Source: an uncultured Lachnospiraceae bacterium (GTDB lineage Bacteria; Bacillota; Clostridia; Lachnospirales; Lachnospiraceae). Taken from it: a DNA stretch of 64,000 nucleotides. The stretch lies in the NCBI GenBank assembly GCA_934293575.1, contig CAKQYU010000003.1, positions 62,001-126,000 on the forward strand, written 5' to 3'. The notes beneath the pieces are model-generated. The model did no database searches, was not told the DNA's origin, and saw nothing but the letters and a program-made list of their open reading frames with translations. Position 1 is the first letter of the stretch; every line of letters begins with the position of its first letter. Shown in pieces: positions 10,215-18,431 of the stretch. The translations under genes were made by a program, and so were the position numbers.

Positions 10215-10247
10215 GAAGGTAAATTTTTGTATATATATACTACCTTC
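10215..10247 (+). other. Hairpin in the leader of the acidic-protein gene
   Basis: GAAGGTA (10215-10221) pairs with TACCTTC (10241-10247) around an AT-only loop, 15-20 bases before the ribosome binding site of the gene at 10273. No T-run follows, so it is not a standard terminator. It may be an operator or an mRNA-stabilising hairpin. Confidence 0.4.
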
Positions 10248-10272
10248 AAATAAAATAAAAAAGGAGATTATT

Positions 10273-10845
10273 ATGGGAAAGAATAAATTTGGAAAATTTA
10301 TTGCATTTACGACCGCTGTTGCTGCTATCGGAGGAACCTGTTATATCTTCCGTGATAAAATTAAAAACAGTGAAATTTACAATAAGATATGCGATGCCTT
10401 GACGGACCGCCTTGGTGGCGACACAGACTTTGATGAGTTTGAAGATGATGATTTTGATGATACAGAGCTTTTTTCCGAGGAAGCAAAACGCAATCGAGAA
10501 TATACTTCCATTAATATTACAGGAAGCAGTGAAAGCAAATCCGATGTTTCAGAAAATGATTCCGAAAACAAACCGGAAGAAGAAACTCCTGCTACGGAAG
10601 AAAATACCGAAATCAAGCAGGACGAAGAAACTCCTGTCTTGGATGATAACAGTGAAAGCGAACAAGAGGAAGCTTCTGTTCCAACAGAGAATACCGAAAG
10701 CGACACAACGGATACACCGGTAAGTGAAAAAGATGACATTGTGGTAAATCCTTCTCTTACACCATCTGCATTTGAGTATGAAGGTCTGTCAGATGTTTCG
10801 GAAGATCCGGATTCATTAGAAGAACAGGACAAGTTAGATTTCTAA
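10273..10845 (+). CDS. Membrane-anchored acidic low-complexity protein
   Basis: 190 residues. The short N-terminal hydrophobic segment (about 9-26, FIAFTTAVAAIGGTCYIF) could be a membrane anchor. It is followed by a basic-then-acidic stretch (DEFEDDDFDD) and a long Glu/Ser/Thr-rich tail with loose repeats of EENTE and EETPxxxDN types. The tail is very probably disordered. Function unknown. ATG follows AAAAAGGAGATTATT. It is divergent from the 698-residue orphan gene and ends in a terminator, so it is monocistronic. Confidence 0.75.
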   Translation: MGKNKFGKFIAFTTAVAAIGGTCYIFRDKIKNSEIYNKICDALTDRLGGDTDFDEFEDDDFDDTELFSEEAKRNREYTSINITGSSESKSDVSENDSENKPEEETPATEENTEIKQDEETPVLDDNSESEQEEASVPTENTESDTTDTPVSEKDDIVVNPSLTPSAFEYEGLSDVSEDPDSLEEQDKLDF

Positions 10846-10858
10846 TAGGAAACACAGG

Positions 10859-10889
10859 AAGGCAATCCTTTGGGTTGCCTTTTCTTTTT
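10859..10889 (+). terminator. Rho-independent terminator
   Basis: Stem AAGGCAA-TCC with GGG-TTGCCTT (10859-10868 with 10872-10881), then TTCTTTTT, directly after the acidic-protein gene. Confidence 0.88.
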
Positions 10890-10903
10890 GGGAGAATATA
10901 GTT

Positions 10904-11662
10904 ATGTCAAACGTTTATCAAAAATTTGCTTCTGTTTATGACCGGTTTATGGACAATATTCCATATCAGGAATGGAGCAATTATTTATATCAGTTATTTT
11001 GTCAGTATCAGATATCGACCGGTAATCTTGTAGAACTGGGATGCGGAACAGGAACATTATGTCAACTTATGAGTCAGCATAATTTTCATATAACCGGAAT
11101 TGATCTATCAAAAGATATGATTAAACAGGCAAAGAAGAAAAAAGCAGACCGTATAACCTATATGACCGGTAATATGTGTGAACTGCAATTGGATGATACC
11201 AAAACCTATGATGGTTTTTATTCCCTGTGTGACAGTATGAACTACCTGCTCTACGACGAGGAAGTTATTTCTACCTTAAAAGGGGTAAACTATTATCTGA
11301 AACCAAACGGTATATTTATCTTTGATTTAAAAACAGAATATTTCTATCAAAACCGTTTAGGGAATCAAATCTTTTTGGATCAGCAAAAAGATTGCAGCTA
11401 CATTTGGGAAAACCAGTATTTTAAAGAAGACCTTGTCAATCAATATGATTTAACCCTCTTTGTGAAATCCGGATTTTTACCGTTCTATCGCCGCTACACG
11501 GAAACACACCATCAAAAAGCATATCCATTACCGAAAATGATTGACTTTATCAGACAGGCAGGGTTAGAATATGTCACAGCGTATGACGCTTTTACAACCA
11601 ATATTCCGACACCGGAAAGTGAACGGATCTATATTATTACAAGAAATGGAGAACAAAAATGA
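10904..11662 (+). CDS. Class I SAM-dependent methyltransferase
   Basis: 252 residues with a Rossmann-fold methyltransferase core. Motif I is LVELGCGTGTL (about 46-56), with the acidic end of strand 2 in ITGIDLSKDMI and a DGFYSLCDSMNYL post-I segment. The C-terminal half resembles class I enzymes of unknown substrate that are common beside Hsp33 in clostridia. ATG follows GGGAGAATATAGTT. It overlaps hslO by four bases (ATGA), so translation is coupled. Confidence 0.87.
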   Translation: MSNVYQKFASVYDRFMDNIPYQEWSNYLYQLFCQYQISTGNLVELGCGTGTLCQLMSQHNFHITGIDLSKDMIKQAKKKKADRITYMTGNMCELQLDDTKTYDGFYSLCDSMNYLLYDEEVISTLKGVNYYLKPNGIFIFDLKTEYFYQNRLGNQIFLDQQKDCSYIWENQYFKEDLVNQYDLTLFVKSGFLPFYRRYTETHHQKAYPLPKMIDFIRQAGLEYVTAYDAFTTNIPTPESERIYIITRNGEQK

Positions 11663-12531
11663 ACGATATAATTTTACGCGGTACCGCCGCAAACAGCCAG
11701 GTACGTTTTTTTTGTGCCTATACAAAAGAAGTTGTAGAACAGGCAAGACAGATTCATAATACAAGTCCGGTTGTAACGGCTGCACTCGGCAGACTTTTAA
11801 CCGCCGGCGCCATCATGGGAAGCATGTGCAAAAACGACAGCGATGTTTTAACCTTACAGATTCAATGTTCCGGACCAATCGGTGGATTGACGGTCACCTC
11901 AAATGCCAAAGCTGAGGTAAAGGGCTATGCAAACGAACCACAGGTTATTCTTCCGCCAAGCGACAAAGGAAAGTTAGACGTTGGGAAAGCGGTGGATTTA
12001 GGGGTTCTCAGCGTAATAAAGGATATCGGATTGAAAGAACCGTATGTCGGACAAACCAATCTTGTCAGCGGGGAAATCGCCGAAGATTTAACTTATTATT
12101 TTGCAACCAGTGAGCAGATTCCAACCTCGGTTGCTTTAGGTGTTCTTATGAACAAAGAAAATACAGTTCGTCATGCAGGCGGCTTCATCATCCAGCTTAT
12201 GCCTTTTGCAGATGAACAGTTAATTACAGATTTGGAAAATCGTCTTCAGGATTTCTCTTCCATCACCTCCTTGATGGATCAGGGCATGACACCAAAGGAC
12301 ATGATGGAAAAATTATTCGAAGGCTATGATTTACAGATTAATGATACCATTCTTCCAACTTATCATTGTAACTGTTCCAAAGACAGAGTATACAAAGCAA
12401 TTGTCTCCCTCGGAGAAAAAGAAATTACAGAAATGATAGAAGAAAACAAACCAATTGAAGTCGGATGTCATTTCTGCAACAAAAAATATTCTTTCTCCGT
12501 TGATGAATTAAAGGAAATCATTTCGCAATAA
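11659..12531 (+). CDS. hslO: Redox-regulated chaperone Hsp33
   Basis: Holdase activated by oxidation. Normal length (290 residues). The C-terminal zinc switch is complete: Cys237 and Cys239 (CNC) and Cys270 and Cys273 (CHFC), which release zinc and form disulfides under oxidative stress. The N-terminal domain has TAALGRLLTAGAIMGSM and SGPIGGLTVTSNA. It is the second gene of a two-gene operon with the methyltransferase, and its 3' end overlaps the convergent gene at 12508-14934 by 24 bases. Confidence 0.97.
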   Translation: MNDIILRGTAANSQVRFFCAYTKEVVEQARQIHNTSPVVTAALGRLLTAGAIMGSMCKNDSDVLTLQIQCSGPIGGLTVTSNAKAEVKGYANEPQVILPPSDKGKLDVGKAVDLGVLSVIKDIGLKEPYVGQTNLVSGEIAEDLTYYFATSEQIPTSVALGVLMNKENTVRHAGGFIIQLMPFADEQLITDLENRLQDFSSITSLMDQGMTPKDMMEKLFEGYDLQINDTILPTYHCNCSKDRVYKAIVSLGEKEITEMIEENKPIEVGCHFCNKKYSFSVDELKEIISQ

Positions 12532-14934
12532 TTTCATCATTCCGATTCCAAACAGCATCACACCGAATAAGGATATCATTATTCCTGCCTTCTTCATTGG
12601 GTAATTCAGTGTGATGACTGTTTTTCCTTTGTTAACAGTCAACAGATTGTTGACATCTTCTATCTCCTGCTGTGACTCAAATATATCCTGATATGCAATC
12701 GTTGTATTCACATTATCCTTTGGTGAATCAATTGTAATCGTATTATGCTCTATTTTAATCTGTATCGGAACATACTCCCGGTCAGGCAGTTGTCTGTCCG
12801 ATACCTGCAAGACATCATTTAACAATGAAATAACCGTTTTATCGTTGGTTTCCTGCGCATAATACAAAAGATTCAAGCCAAGAAAATATACATTCGGTAA
12901 ATCTTCATTATATCCAAGGAAAATCAACTCCTTATCTCCCATTTGGAAGGTACCTTCCACACAGTCCACAAACGAAAGATATCCGGTATTAAATTCTTCA
13001 TCCTCAGCAGTAAACGCATCGGTCTCAATCCTTTTTCCGTTCCATTCCAATTCCGGATAACGGTTTGTGAAATGTATCGGCTGGTTACTTACTCCCAAAA
13101 AGGTCTGTTGTTTTGTTTTTTCATCCGATGGCATATGCGTAGAGTCAATCACGATACGCACACCCCTTTGGCTTAACCGTGTAATCAAATCCTGTGCATA
13201 ATCCTTATCCTCGTAGGTAAAACCTGTCAGAAATAACACCTGGTAACCGGATAAATCCTCTACTTTATAATCATCCAGTTTTTCGGAAAATCCAACTTCA
13301 AAGCATGGATATAGGGTTGTCATTGCATTTGCATATTTCCCAATCACACAACCCTGATAATCACTTACAATTCCAAACTGTTTCGGCGTTTCCTTTTTAA
13401 ACAGATACGCACCTTCCGTTTCTTCCTCTAACTGATATCCCACCTCTAATGCCGCACTTTTCATTTCTTCTTCACTGCCACCGTTCTTTCCAACGTAGGT
13501 CTTACGAATCAAAACAGTATCATTTCCAAGCTCCAGACAACGGTCAAACAAATACAGATAGTTTTCCTTTTCCAGTGCCTCATTTAACAACACAATATTA
13601 TCCCCGGTATCCGCTCCCTGCCATGACCATCCATATGTGTAATTCACACCATCATCACCTGCACAGATACCGTAGGAAGGATAGGAACCGTATGAACTTA
13701 TATCCATAACTGCCGTTCTCTGGCTTGTCATTGCCTGCAAAGTTTGTATATCTGCAATTGTATCTTCCGGGGTAATTACACCAAATTTCGTAATGGCAAA
13801 ACTCGGAATCAAATCTAACACCAGAATAAAAACTGCCACCATACAGTATTTTTTCTTTAAGCGATTCCATTCCAACATGGAACAGAACAAAAATCCATAT
13901 ACCATCGGTGTAAATCGTGTCATCCAGAACAACTGGCTAAACGGCATTTTACTTAAAATCGGATAAATTTCGGGTGTGGTCAACGCCAGAATAATCAAAG
14001 CAAAGATAAAACCTGCCTTCTTATGTCCTCTTGCTAGTAAAATTCCCAATACAGACAAAAGCACAACACTGATACCAAAATAAAAATCATCCCGCGTTCC
14101 CAATATACGGTTCAGCGGATTTAGGGATATGGATAACGGATATATCAAGGTTGACATAACACTATCACCACTCTGCTCCGTTGTGACCATTCCGCCCTTT
14201 AACGATGGCAGCACCCATATTCCCGCCGATAAAATTCCCGTCACCATAATACACAATGCCACAAATTTTCTCTTGAAATCCTTATTGCGTATCTCATCAA
14301 TTGCAAGATACAAAAATGCGGATATGCCCATGATTGCCGTTACCATCAAATGCGTCAAAGTCATGCAAAACATTCCGATATACAGACCGAACGCAGCCTT
14401 TTTTTCTTTCTTCCTTACAAACAGCCATAAAAAGAAAATCAGATAAGGTACCATTGTGGTGGTAATCATCTGTGGTAGATTTCCTGCGCAAAAATAAATT
14501 CTTACCGTTTCGGGCATAAAAAACCACAAAATTCCGAAAATTGTTCCGACACCCCTGCGGTTTAAATAATTTCCCCATAAAACCCATGGGATTCCTCCAA
14601 AAAAGAAAACAAATGCTGCCAGCAAATAATATGCATGTAACACATTTCCATTTGTCAGAAACAACAAACCGGACATAATATAATAAGAAAACGGTCCCCA
14701 ATAACGGAATAACTGTATACCGTTATACCATTTCGGATCAAATAAAGGGTATAAATTTCCTTCTTTTATCTGCTCATAAAGCGTCTGTGATTTATAAAGA
14801 TGTCCGTAAACATCTCCTCCGGATGGTTGAAACTGCATTGCATACAAAACGCCCGCAAGTATCATGGCACCAACCAGCAATACCAAAAATCCTATAAAGT
14901 TTTTCCAATTGCGAAAACCTCTTTTATCTGTCAT
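12508..14934 (-). CDS. PTPS-related GT-C-like membrane protein, last gene of the XrtG operon
   Basis: 808 residues. About 12 membrane segments fill the first half and a final one lies near residue 780. The N-terminal extracytoplasmic loop after segment 1 (GGDVYGHLYKSQTLYEQI, then FDPKWYNGIQLFRYWGP) is the hallmark of the '6-pyruvoyl-tetrahydropterin synthase-related' membrane family, whose fold resembles GT-C glycosyltransferases and oligosaccharyltransferases. A large extracytoplasmic region (about 400-775) follows. The family name comes from association with PTPS-like proteins; this protein itself is no pterin enzyme. Inference: it may transfer a lipid-linked sugar to an exported acceptor. 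The start overlaps the upstream PTPS-like gene by 11 bases; the 3' end overlaps hslO. Confidence 0.8.
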   Translation of the reverse strand: MTDKRGFRNWKNFIGFLVLLVGAMILAGVLYAMQFQPSGGDVYGHLYKSQTLYEQIKEGNLYPLFDPKWYNGIQLFRYWGPFSYYIMSGLLFLTNGNVLHAYYLLAAFVFFFGGIPWVLWGNYLNRRGVGTIFGILWFFMPETVRIYFCAGNLPQMITTTMVPYLIFFLWLFVRKKEKKAAFGLYIGMFCMTLTHLMVTAIMGISAFLYLAIDEIRNKDFKRKFVALCIMVTGILSAGIWVLPSLKGGMVTTEQSGDSVMSTLIYPLSISLNPLNRILGTRDDFYFGISVVLLSVLGILLARGHKKAGFIFALIILALTTPEIYPILSKMPFSQLFWMTRFTPMVYGFLFCSMLEWNRLKKKYCMVAVFILVLDLIPSFAITKFGVITPEDTIADIQTLQAMTSQRTAVMDISSYGSYPSYGICAGDDGVNYTYGWSWQGADTGDNIVLLNEALEKENYLYLFDRCLELGNDTVLIRKTYVGKNGGSEEEMKSAALEVGYQLEEETEGAYLFKKETPKQFGIVSDYQGCVIGKYANAMTTLYPCFEVGFSEKLDDYKVEDLSGYQVLFLTGFTYEDKDYAQDLITRLSQRGVRIVIDSTHMPSDEKTKQQTFLGVSNQPIHFTNRYPELEWNGKRIETDAFTAEDEEFNTGYLSFVDCVEGTFQMGDKELIFLGYNEDLPNVYFLGLNLLYYAQETNDKTVISLLNDVLQVSDRQLPDREYVPIQIKIEHNTITIDSPKDNVNTTIAYQDIFESQQEIEDVNNLLTVNKGKTVITLNYPMKKAGIMISLFGVMLFGIGMMKLLRNDFL

Positions 14935-15382
14935 CCTCTATTGCTCCTGCATTCCGAATATCATCTAAAATATAATCTGTCAAAGTATTTAATGCCTGAT
15001 CTCTTCCCATTTCCTGCTCATCCACCATACTTATCACATAAGAACGGGATGGATTCTCACTCATTTCCATCATTAAGAAAATCCAGCCTTCCCGATTCAA
15101 TATTTCAATCAGCCTGTCTTTAAAATAATGTGCACAGTTTTCCAAGGTCGGGTTAATCACATCAAACGGTGCTACCTCATTTAATACTTTTCCCTGATAA
15201 GGTTCCATAAATTCCTCTACCAGCCGTTCCAGGTCATTAAACTGCACAAATTTATCCTGTCCCCTTACTACATGTAATATCATTTCCCATGTATGCGGAT
15301 GTGCCTGTCCCATAATACCGTTTTGATAAATTGCATGCCTGGCATTCAAATAAAACTTAAATTTATACTGCTGGTATCTCAT
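14924..15382 (-). CDS. QueD/PTPS-like protein 2 of the XrtG operon
   Basis: 152 residues with the 6-pyruvoyl-tetrahydropterin synthase fold. The three zinc histidines are present (His16 in NARH; His28 and His30 in AHPH) and the late acidic substrate residue is kept (MSENP). The catalytic cysteine that normally lies just before the HxH pair is absent (GIMGQ there), so ordinary QueD chemistry is unlikely. ATG 15382 follows AGGAGAGTAAAAATTG; a TTG one codon upstream is disfavoured. TGATG overlap with the preceding gene and 11-base overlap with the next show translational coupling. A role in the exosortase system, not queuosine, is inferred from context. Confidence 0.8.
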   Translation of the reverse strand: MRYQQYKFKFYLNARHAIYQNGIMGQAHPHTWEMILHVVRGQDKFVQFNDLERLVEEFMEPYQGKVLNEVAPFDVINPTLENCAHYFKDRLIEILNREGWIFLMMEMSENPSRSYVISMVDEQEMGRDQALNTLTDYILDDIRNAGAIEDDR

Positions 15383-16488
15383 CAATTTTTACTCTCCTCT
15401 TCAAATCTTACAATTGCACTTCTCTCATCTTCCGGCACATACCGATATTCAATCTCAATCCCTTTTTCTTTTTTCAGTTCTTCACACCATTTTTTCACAC
15501 GCTCTTCCCGAAGCAACGCATGTTTTTCAGACATACGATACGAAAGAATTACAAAATATCCCTTGCGGACTTCTCCCATTACATCTGTCTTTGATAATTT
15601 GGTCTGTATCATCTGCATCAATTCAAACAATTCATGCTTGGTATAGTACCGATTTTCCATTACGACACGCAAAAAATACATCTGTAATGGTCTTAATGTG
15701 TCATCATCGGATTTACGCAACAGGGTATGAATGGTATAAATATTATAAAATTCCGTTCCATCTGCCTGACTGATTCCAATTTCTTCCTGATTTTGTATCA
15801 AATCTGTTTTGTCACCGGAAAGAATTCCGTTTTCCCTTGAAATTATTTCCATTTTCTCATTCCGGATATCGAGTTCCTTCTTGGTACCTTCCAGTTTTTT
15901 CTGTGTTTTGTTCCATGAACCGATCAATGTCAGTAATAATGCCACCAAAACAAAGCTGACCAAACATACCGCCAACAAAATATAATAACGATGTTTGATC
16001 ACTCCCCCATCCACTAAAACAGAATAGGTATCGGAAATCAAATAAATCTCATAATGACTTCCGTCTATCTCAAAGGAAGCACTGTTTTTCATAATTTCAT
16101 TCTGTTCAATATTTTTGAAAAACTTATCCGCATCCCGTAAAGAAGACAATCCATCCGTTGTAAGCTTATTCTTTGCAAATACAACCTTTTTATCTTTTAT
16201 CAATACAAAAAAACGACTGCCAGACGCTTCCACCTGTGTATCCATATATGCAATTATTTCATCATCCGTCATTTTGTTCTGATATCGATATTGTAATTCC
16301 TTTGATAATTCCTTTATATAATATTCCTGCTGTGACTGATACATATGCAAAAAGTTATCATCATTTAAATGCAGTTCATACAAAATCGCTCCAATCACAA
16401 CCAGAATAAATACAATCACACTGAAGCTGATGGAAAACATTCTGGATTTTAAAGATGTATACATATGTCTGATTTTATGCTTCTTCAT
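15382..16488 (-). CDS. Membrane sensor with degenerate GGDEF domain (XrtG operon)
   Basis: 368 residues. Membrane segments at about 18-40 and 168-192 flank a Cache-like extracytoplasmic domain of about 125 residues. After a coiled-coil linker (about 195-222), the C-terminal domain has the alpha/beta layout of a GGDEF domain, ending in a motif region TDVMGEVRKGYFVIL (about 301-315). There the GGDEF loop reads VRKGY, so the metal- and GTP-binding acids are gone and no cyclase activity is expected. Possibly a ligand- or protein-binding remnant. ATG 16488 has the best spacing from GAGGT; 16494 is the alternative. The gene is coupled on both sides. Confidence 0.7.
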   Translation of the reverse strand: MKKHKIRHMYTSLKSRMFSISFSVIVFILVVIGAILYELHLNDDNFLHMYQSQQEYYIKELSKELQYRYQNKMTDDEIIAYMDTQVEASGSRFFVLIKDKKVVFAKNKLTTDGLSSLRDADKFFKNIEQNEIMKNSASFEIDGSHYEIYLISDTYSVLVDGGVIKHRYYILLAVCLVSFVLVALLLTLIGSWNKTQKKLEGTKKELDIRNEKMEIISRENGILSGDKTDLIQNQEEIGISQADGTEFYNIYTIHTLLRKSDDDTLRPLQMYFLRVVMENRYYTKHELFELMQMIQTKLSKTDVMGEVRKGYFVILSYRMSEKHALLREERVKKWCEELKKEKGIEIEYRYVPEDERSAIVRFEEESKN

Positions 16489-17854
16489 TTTCATTTACCT
16501 CATTGCGCAATGTTTCCAAAATCTGATGAATACCAAAAAAATCTTTTTTAACAATCCGGTTGAAATCATCCCATTCCTCTTTTGCATTTCGTACTCTCCA
16601 TGTCTGCCGTCCTCTTATGGAATTGATAATCCCCGCAAACCGGAACCAGAATACAACAAAATTAAATACCGGTAACAAAAAGATTAAATACCATTTTCTG
16701 CGATAATACCGCTTCAACTTTGGAAAGTCCTTTAAAAACATCAAAATACAGATATAAAGCAAAAAATTTGCAAAACTGTACATTACATACATAAACACAA
16801 CCGACTGTATAATTAATTTCATCGGGTAATTAATAAATGCAAGGCAAATTAATGCAAAATACCATATCATTCTGGGAAATGCAAATGTATGGTCATACAT
16901 CAGCACCCGGATTACAAAATCACTGAAAAATCCTCTTCCGGCATGCAGACGTTTTTTCATAAACATATGCAATACCTCAAGTTCTCCACTCTGCCATCTT
17001 TGTCTTTGCACATACAAACGGTTTACACTCTCAATCGGGTCTACCAAAAAAATGGCATTATGACACAAAGCAACCTTCTTTCCCATCGTATCCCTTATCT
17101 GGAAGGTAACATGTGTATCTTCACACACGGTATCGGTATTGTATAACTGGGATTTTAAAATTGCAGACTTGCGGAATGCCGAAAATGCACCGGATAATGT
17201 AAAGATACTGTTAAGCTCTGACTGAAAATTCCGCCCTGCCAAAAAGGCCTGACAATATTCCCCAAACTCCATTTTCTGAAACAACCGTAAAAATGGATTG
17301 GAAGTACGGTCAATCAATTCCGGATTGGTAAGAATTGTTCCGGTTATGCAATGAATATCATCCTCATTTTCAAACATGGTAATCAGATTGCGCAGTGCCA
17401 TCGGTTCTAAGACCCCGTCACTGTCAATATGCACAATGTATTCCCCTGTACTGTTAAACAATGCCAGATTCAACGCCTTTGACTTTCCCTGCTTGGAATT
17501 CATCCAATGGATAATCAGTTCCGGAAAATCCTTCTGACACTGACAAAACACATCAAAGCTATGGTCTTTACTCATATTATTTACCAACATAATATGAATC
17601 CGGTTACTTGGATAATCGGACCGATATACGGATTCAATTGTCTGATATAACGTCTCCTCTGAATTATAAACCGGAATAATCAATGTAATTTCCGGTGGAT
17701 TATCAAGCGGAACATATTTTTTGGAAAACCACCGCCGTTTTAAAAGGATAAAGAAATCCCCAATAGTAGGAATAACTTCCATAATAAGCGGAATAACAAT
17801 CCATGCAATCCAAAACATCACAGAAGACAGAAAGAACTCTTTAATTGCGGTCAT
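16475..17854 (-). CDS. Exosortase G-associated family 2 glycosyltransferase
   Basis: 459-residue membrane glycosyltransferase of the processive type. There is one N-terminal membrane segment, then a GT-A domain (about 55-290) with IIPVYNSEETL, the DSD metal site (144-146), the catalytic ED (245-246) and QRQRW (283-287) seen in cellulose and hyaluronan synthases. Several membrane segments follow. I recognise it as the glycosyltransferase that accompanies XrtG (family TIGR03111 from memory). ATG 17854 is chosen over GTG 17866 because GGTAGGTG is well spaced from it. It overlaps xrtG by 14 bases and the sensor gene by 14. It probably builds or starts a surface glycan. Confidence 0.87.
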   Translation of the reverse strand: MTAIKEFFLSSVMFWIAWIVIPLIMEVIPTIGDFFILLKRRWFSKKYVPLDNPPEITLIIPVYNSEETLYQTIESVYRSDYPSNRIHIMLVNNMSKDHSFDVFCQCQKDFPELIIHWMNSKQGKSKALNLALFNSTGEYIVHIDSDGVLEPMALRNLITMFENEDDIHCITGTILTNPELIDRTSNPFLRLFQKMEFGEYCQAFLAGRNFQSELNSIFTLSGAFSAFRKSAILKSQLYNTDTVCEDTHVTFQIRDTMGKKVALCHNAIFLVDPIESVNRLYVQRQRWQSGELEVLHMFMKKRLHAGRGFFSDFVIRVLMYDHTFAFPRMIWYFALICLAFINYPMKLIIQSVVFMYVMYSFANFLLYICILMFLKDFPKLKRYYRRKWYLIFLLPVFNFVVFWFRFAGIINSIRGRQTWRVRNAKEEWDDFNRIVKKDFFGIHQILETLRNEVNENEEA

Positions 17855-18431
17855 ATTGGAACGCACCTACCTTTTGTCGAATAATCTGCGGTTTGGTAAA
17901 TACATAAAAATACAAAAATACCGTACAACCATAGAAGAAAATCCTTCCAAACACAGTATGTGCAAGGAAATAAATATCATTACCAAACAAATGTATCAAA
18001 AAACAGATTAAAAAAATACGAAGAACATTGGATACAAAAATAGCCAATGCCCCGATAATACTTACAATTGCCCTCTCATAAACTTCATAGACAGGGAAAA
18101 ACCAAAGTAAAGAAAGGAATGCCAATATCTCTATTACACCGGAACATTCAAAATCGATATAAAGAGAAAGGCTTTCCTTCCCACTTGCAATAAATAAAAT
18201 CCCCTGTTGAAAATAGGATTTATAAACTCCTGTCACATCTCCCAACAGTCCCGCAACCGCACTGACCGCCTTCTGAAGCGGTGCTACCACATGCGGTTCA
18301 ATCAGCACCATGGAAAAAATGAAAAAACCTACACTTCCACACAGATAATACCAGACTCCCATATCTGCCCGTTTCATTGTATATAGAATATAAATCCATG
18401 CAACAATACATATTATAATCAGCCAATTCAT
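17841..18431 (-). CDS. xrtG: Exosortase family protein XrtG
   Basis: 196-residue polytopic membrane protein, a predicted transpeptidase/protease that recognises C-terminal sorting tails. The exosortase catalytic triad is intact: Cys96 in FECSGVIE, Arg138 in NVLRIF and His158 in LAHTVFGR, each at the edge of a membrane helix. About six membrane segments. The length and FECSG context fit the Gram-positive subclass XrtG. ATG overlaps the substrate gene's stop (ATGA), preceded by AAAGGAAATTGT. Its likely target is the Firmicu-CTERM protein encoded immediately upstream. Confidence 0.92.
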   Translation of the reverse strand: MNWLIIICIVAWIYILYTMKRADMGVWYYLCGSVGFFIFSMVLIEPHVVAPLQKAVSAVAGLLGDVTGVYKSYFQQGILFIASGKESLSLYIDFECSGVIEILAFLSLLWFFPVYEVYERAIVSIIGALAIFVSNVLRIFLICFLIHLFGNDIYFLAHTVFGRIFFYGCTVFLYFYVFTKPQIIRQKVGAFQYDRN

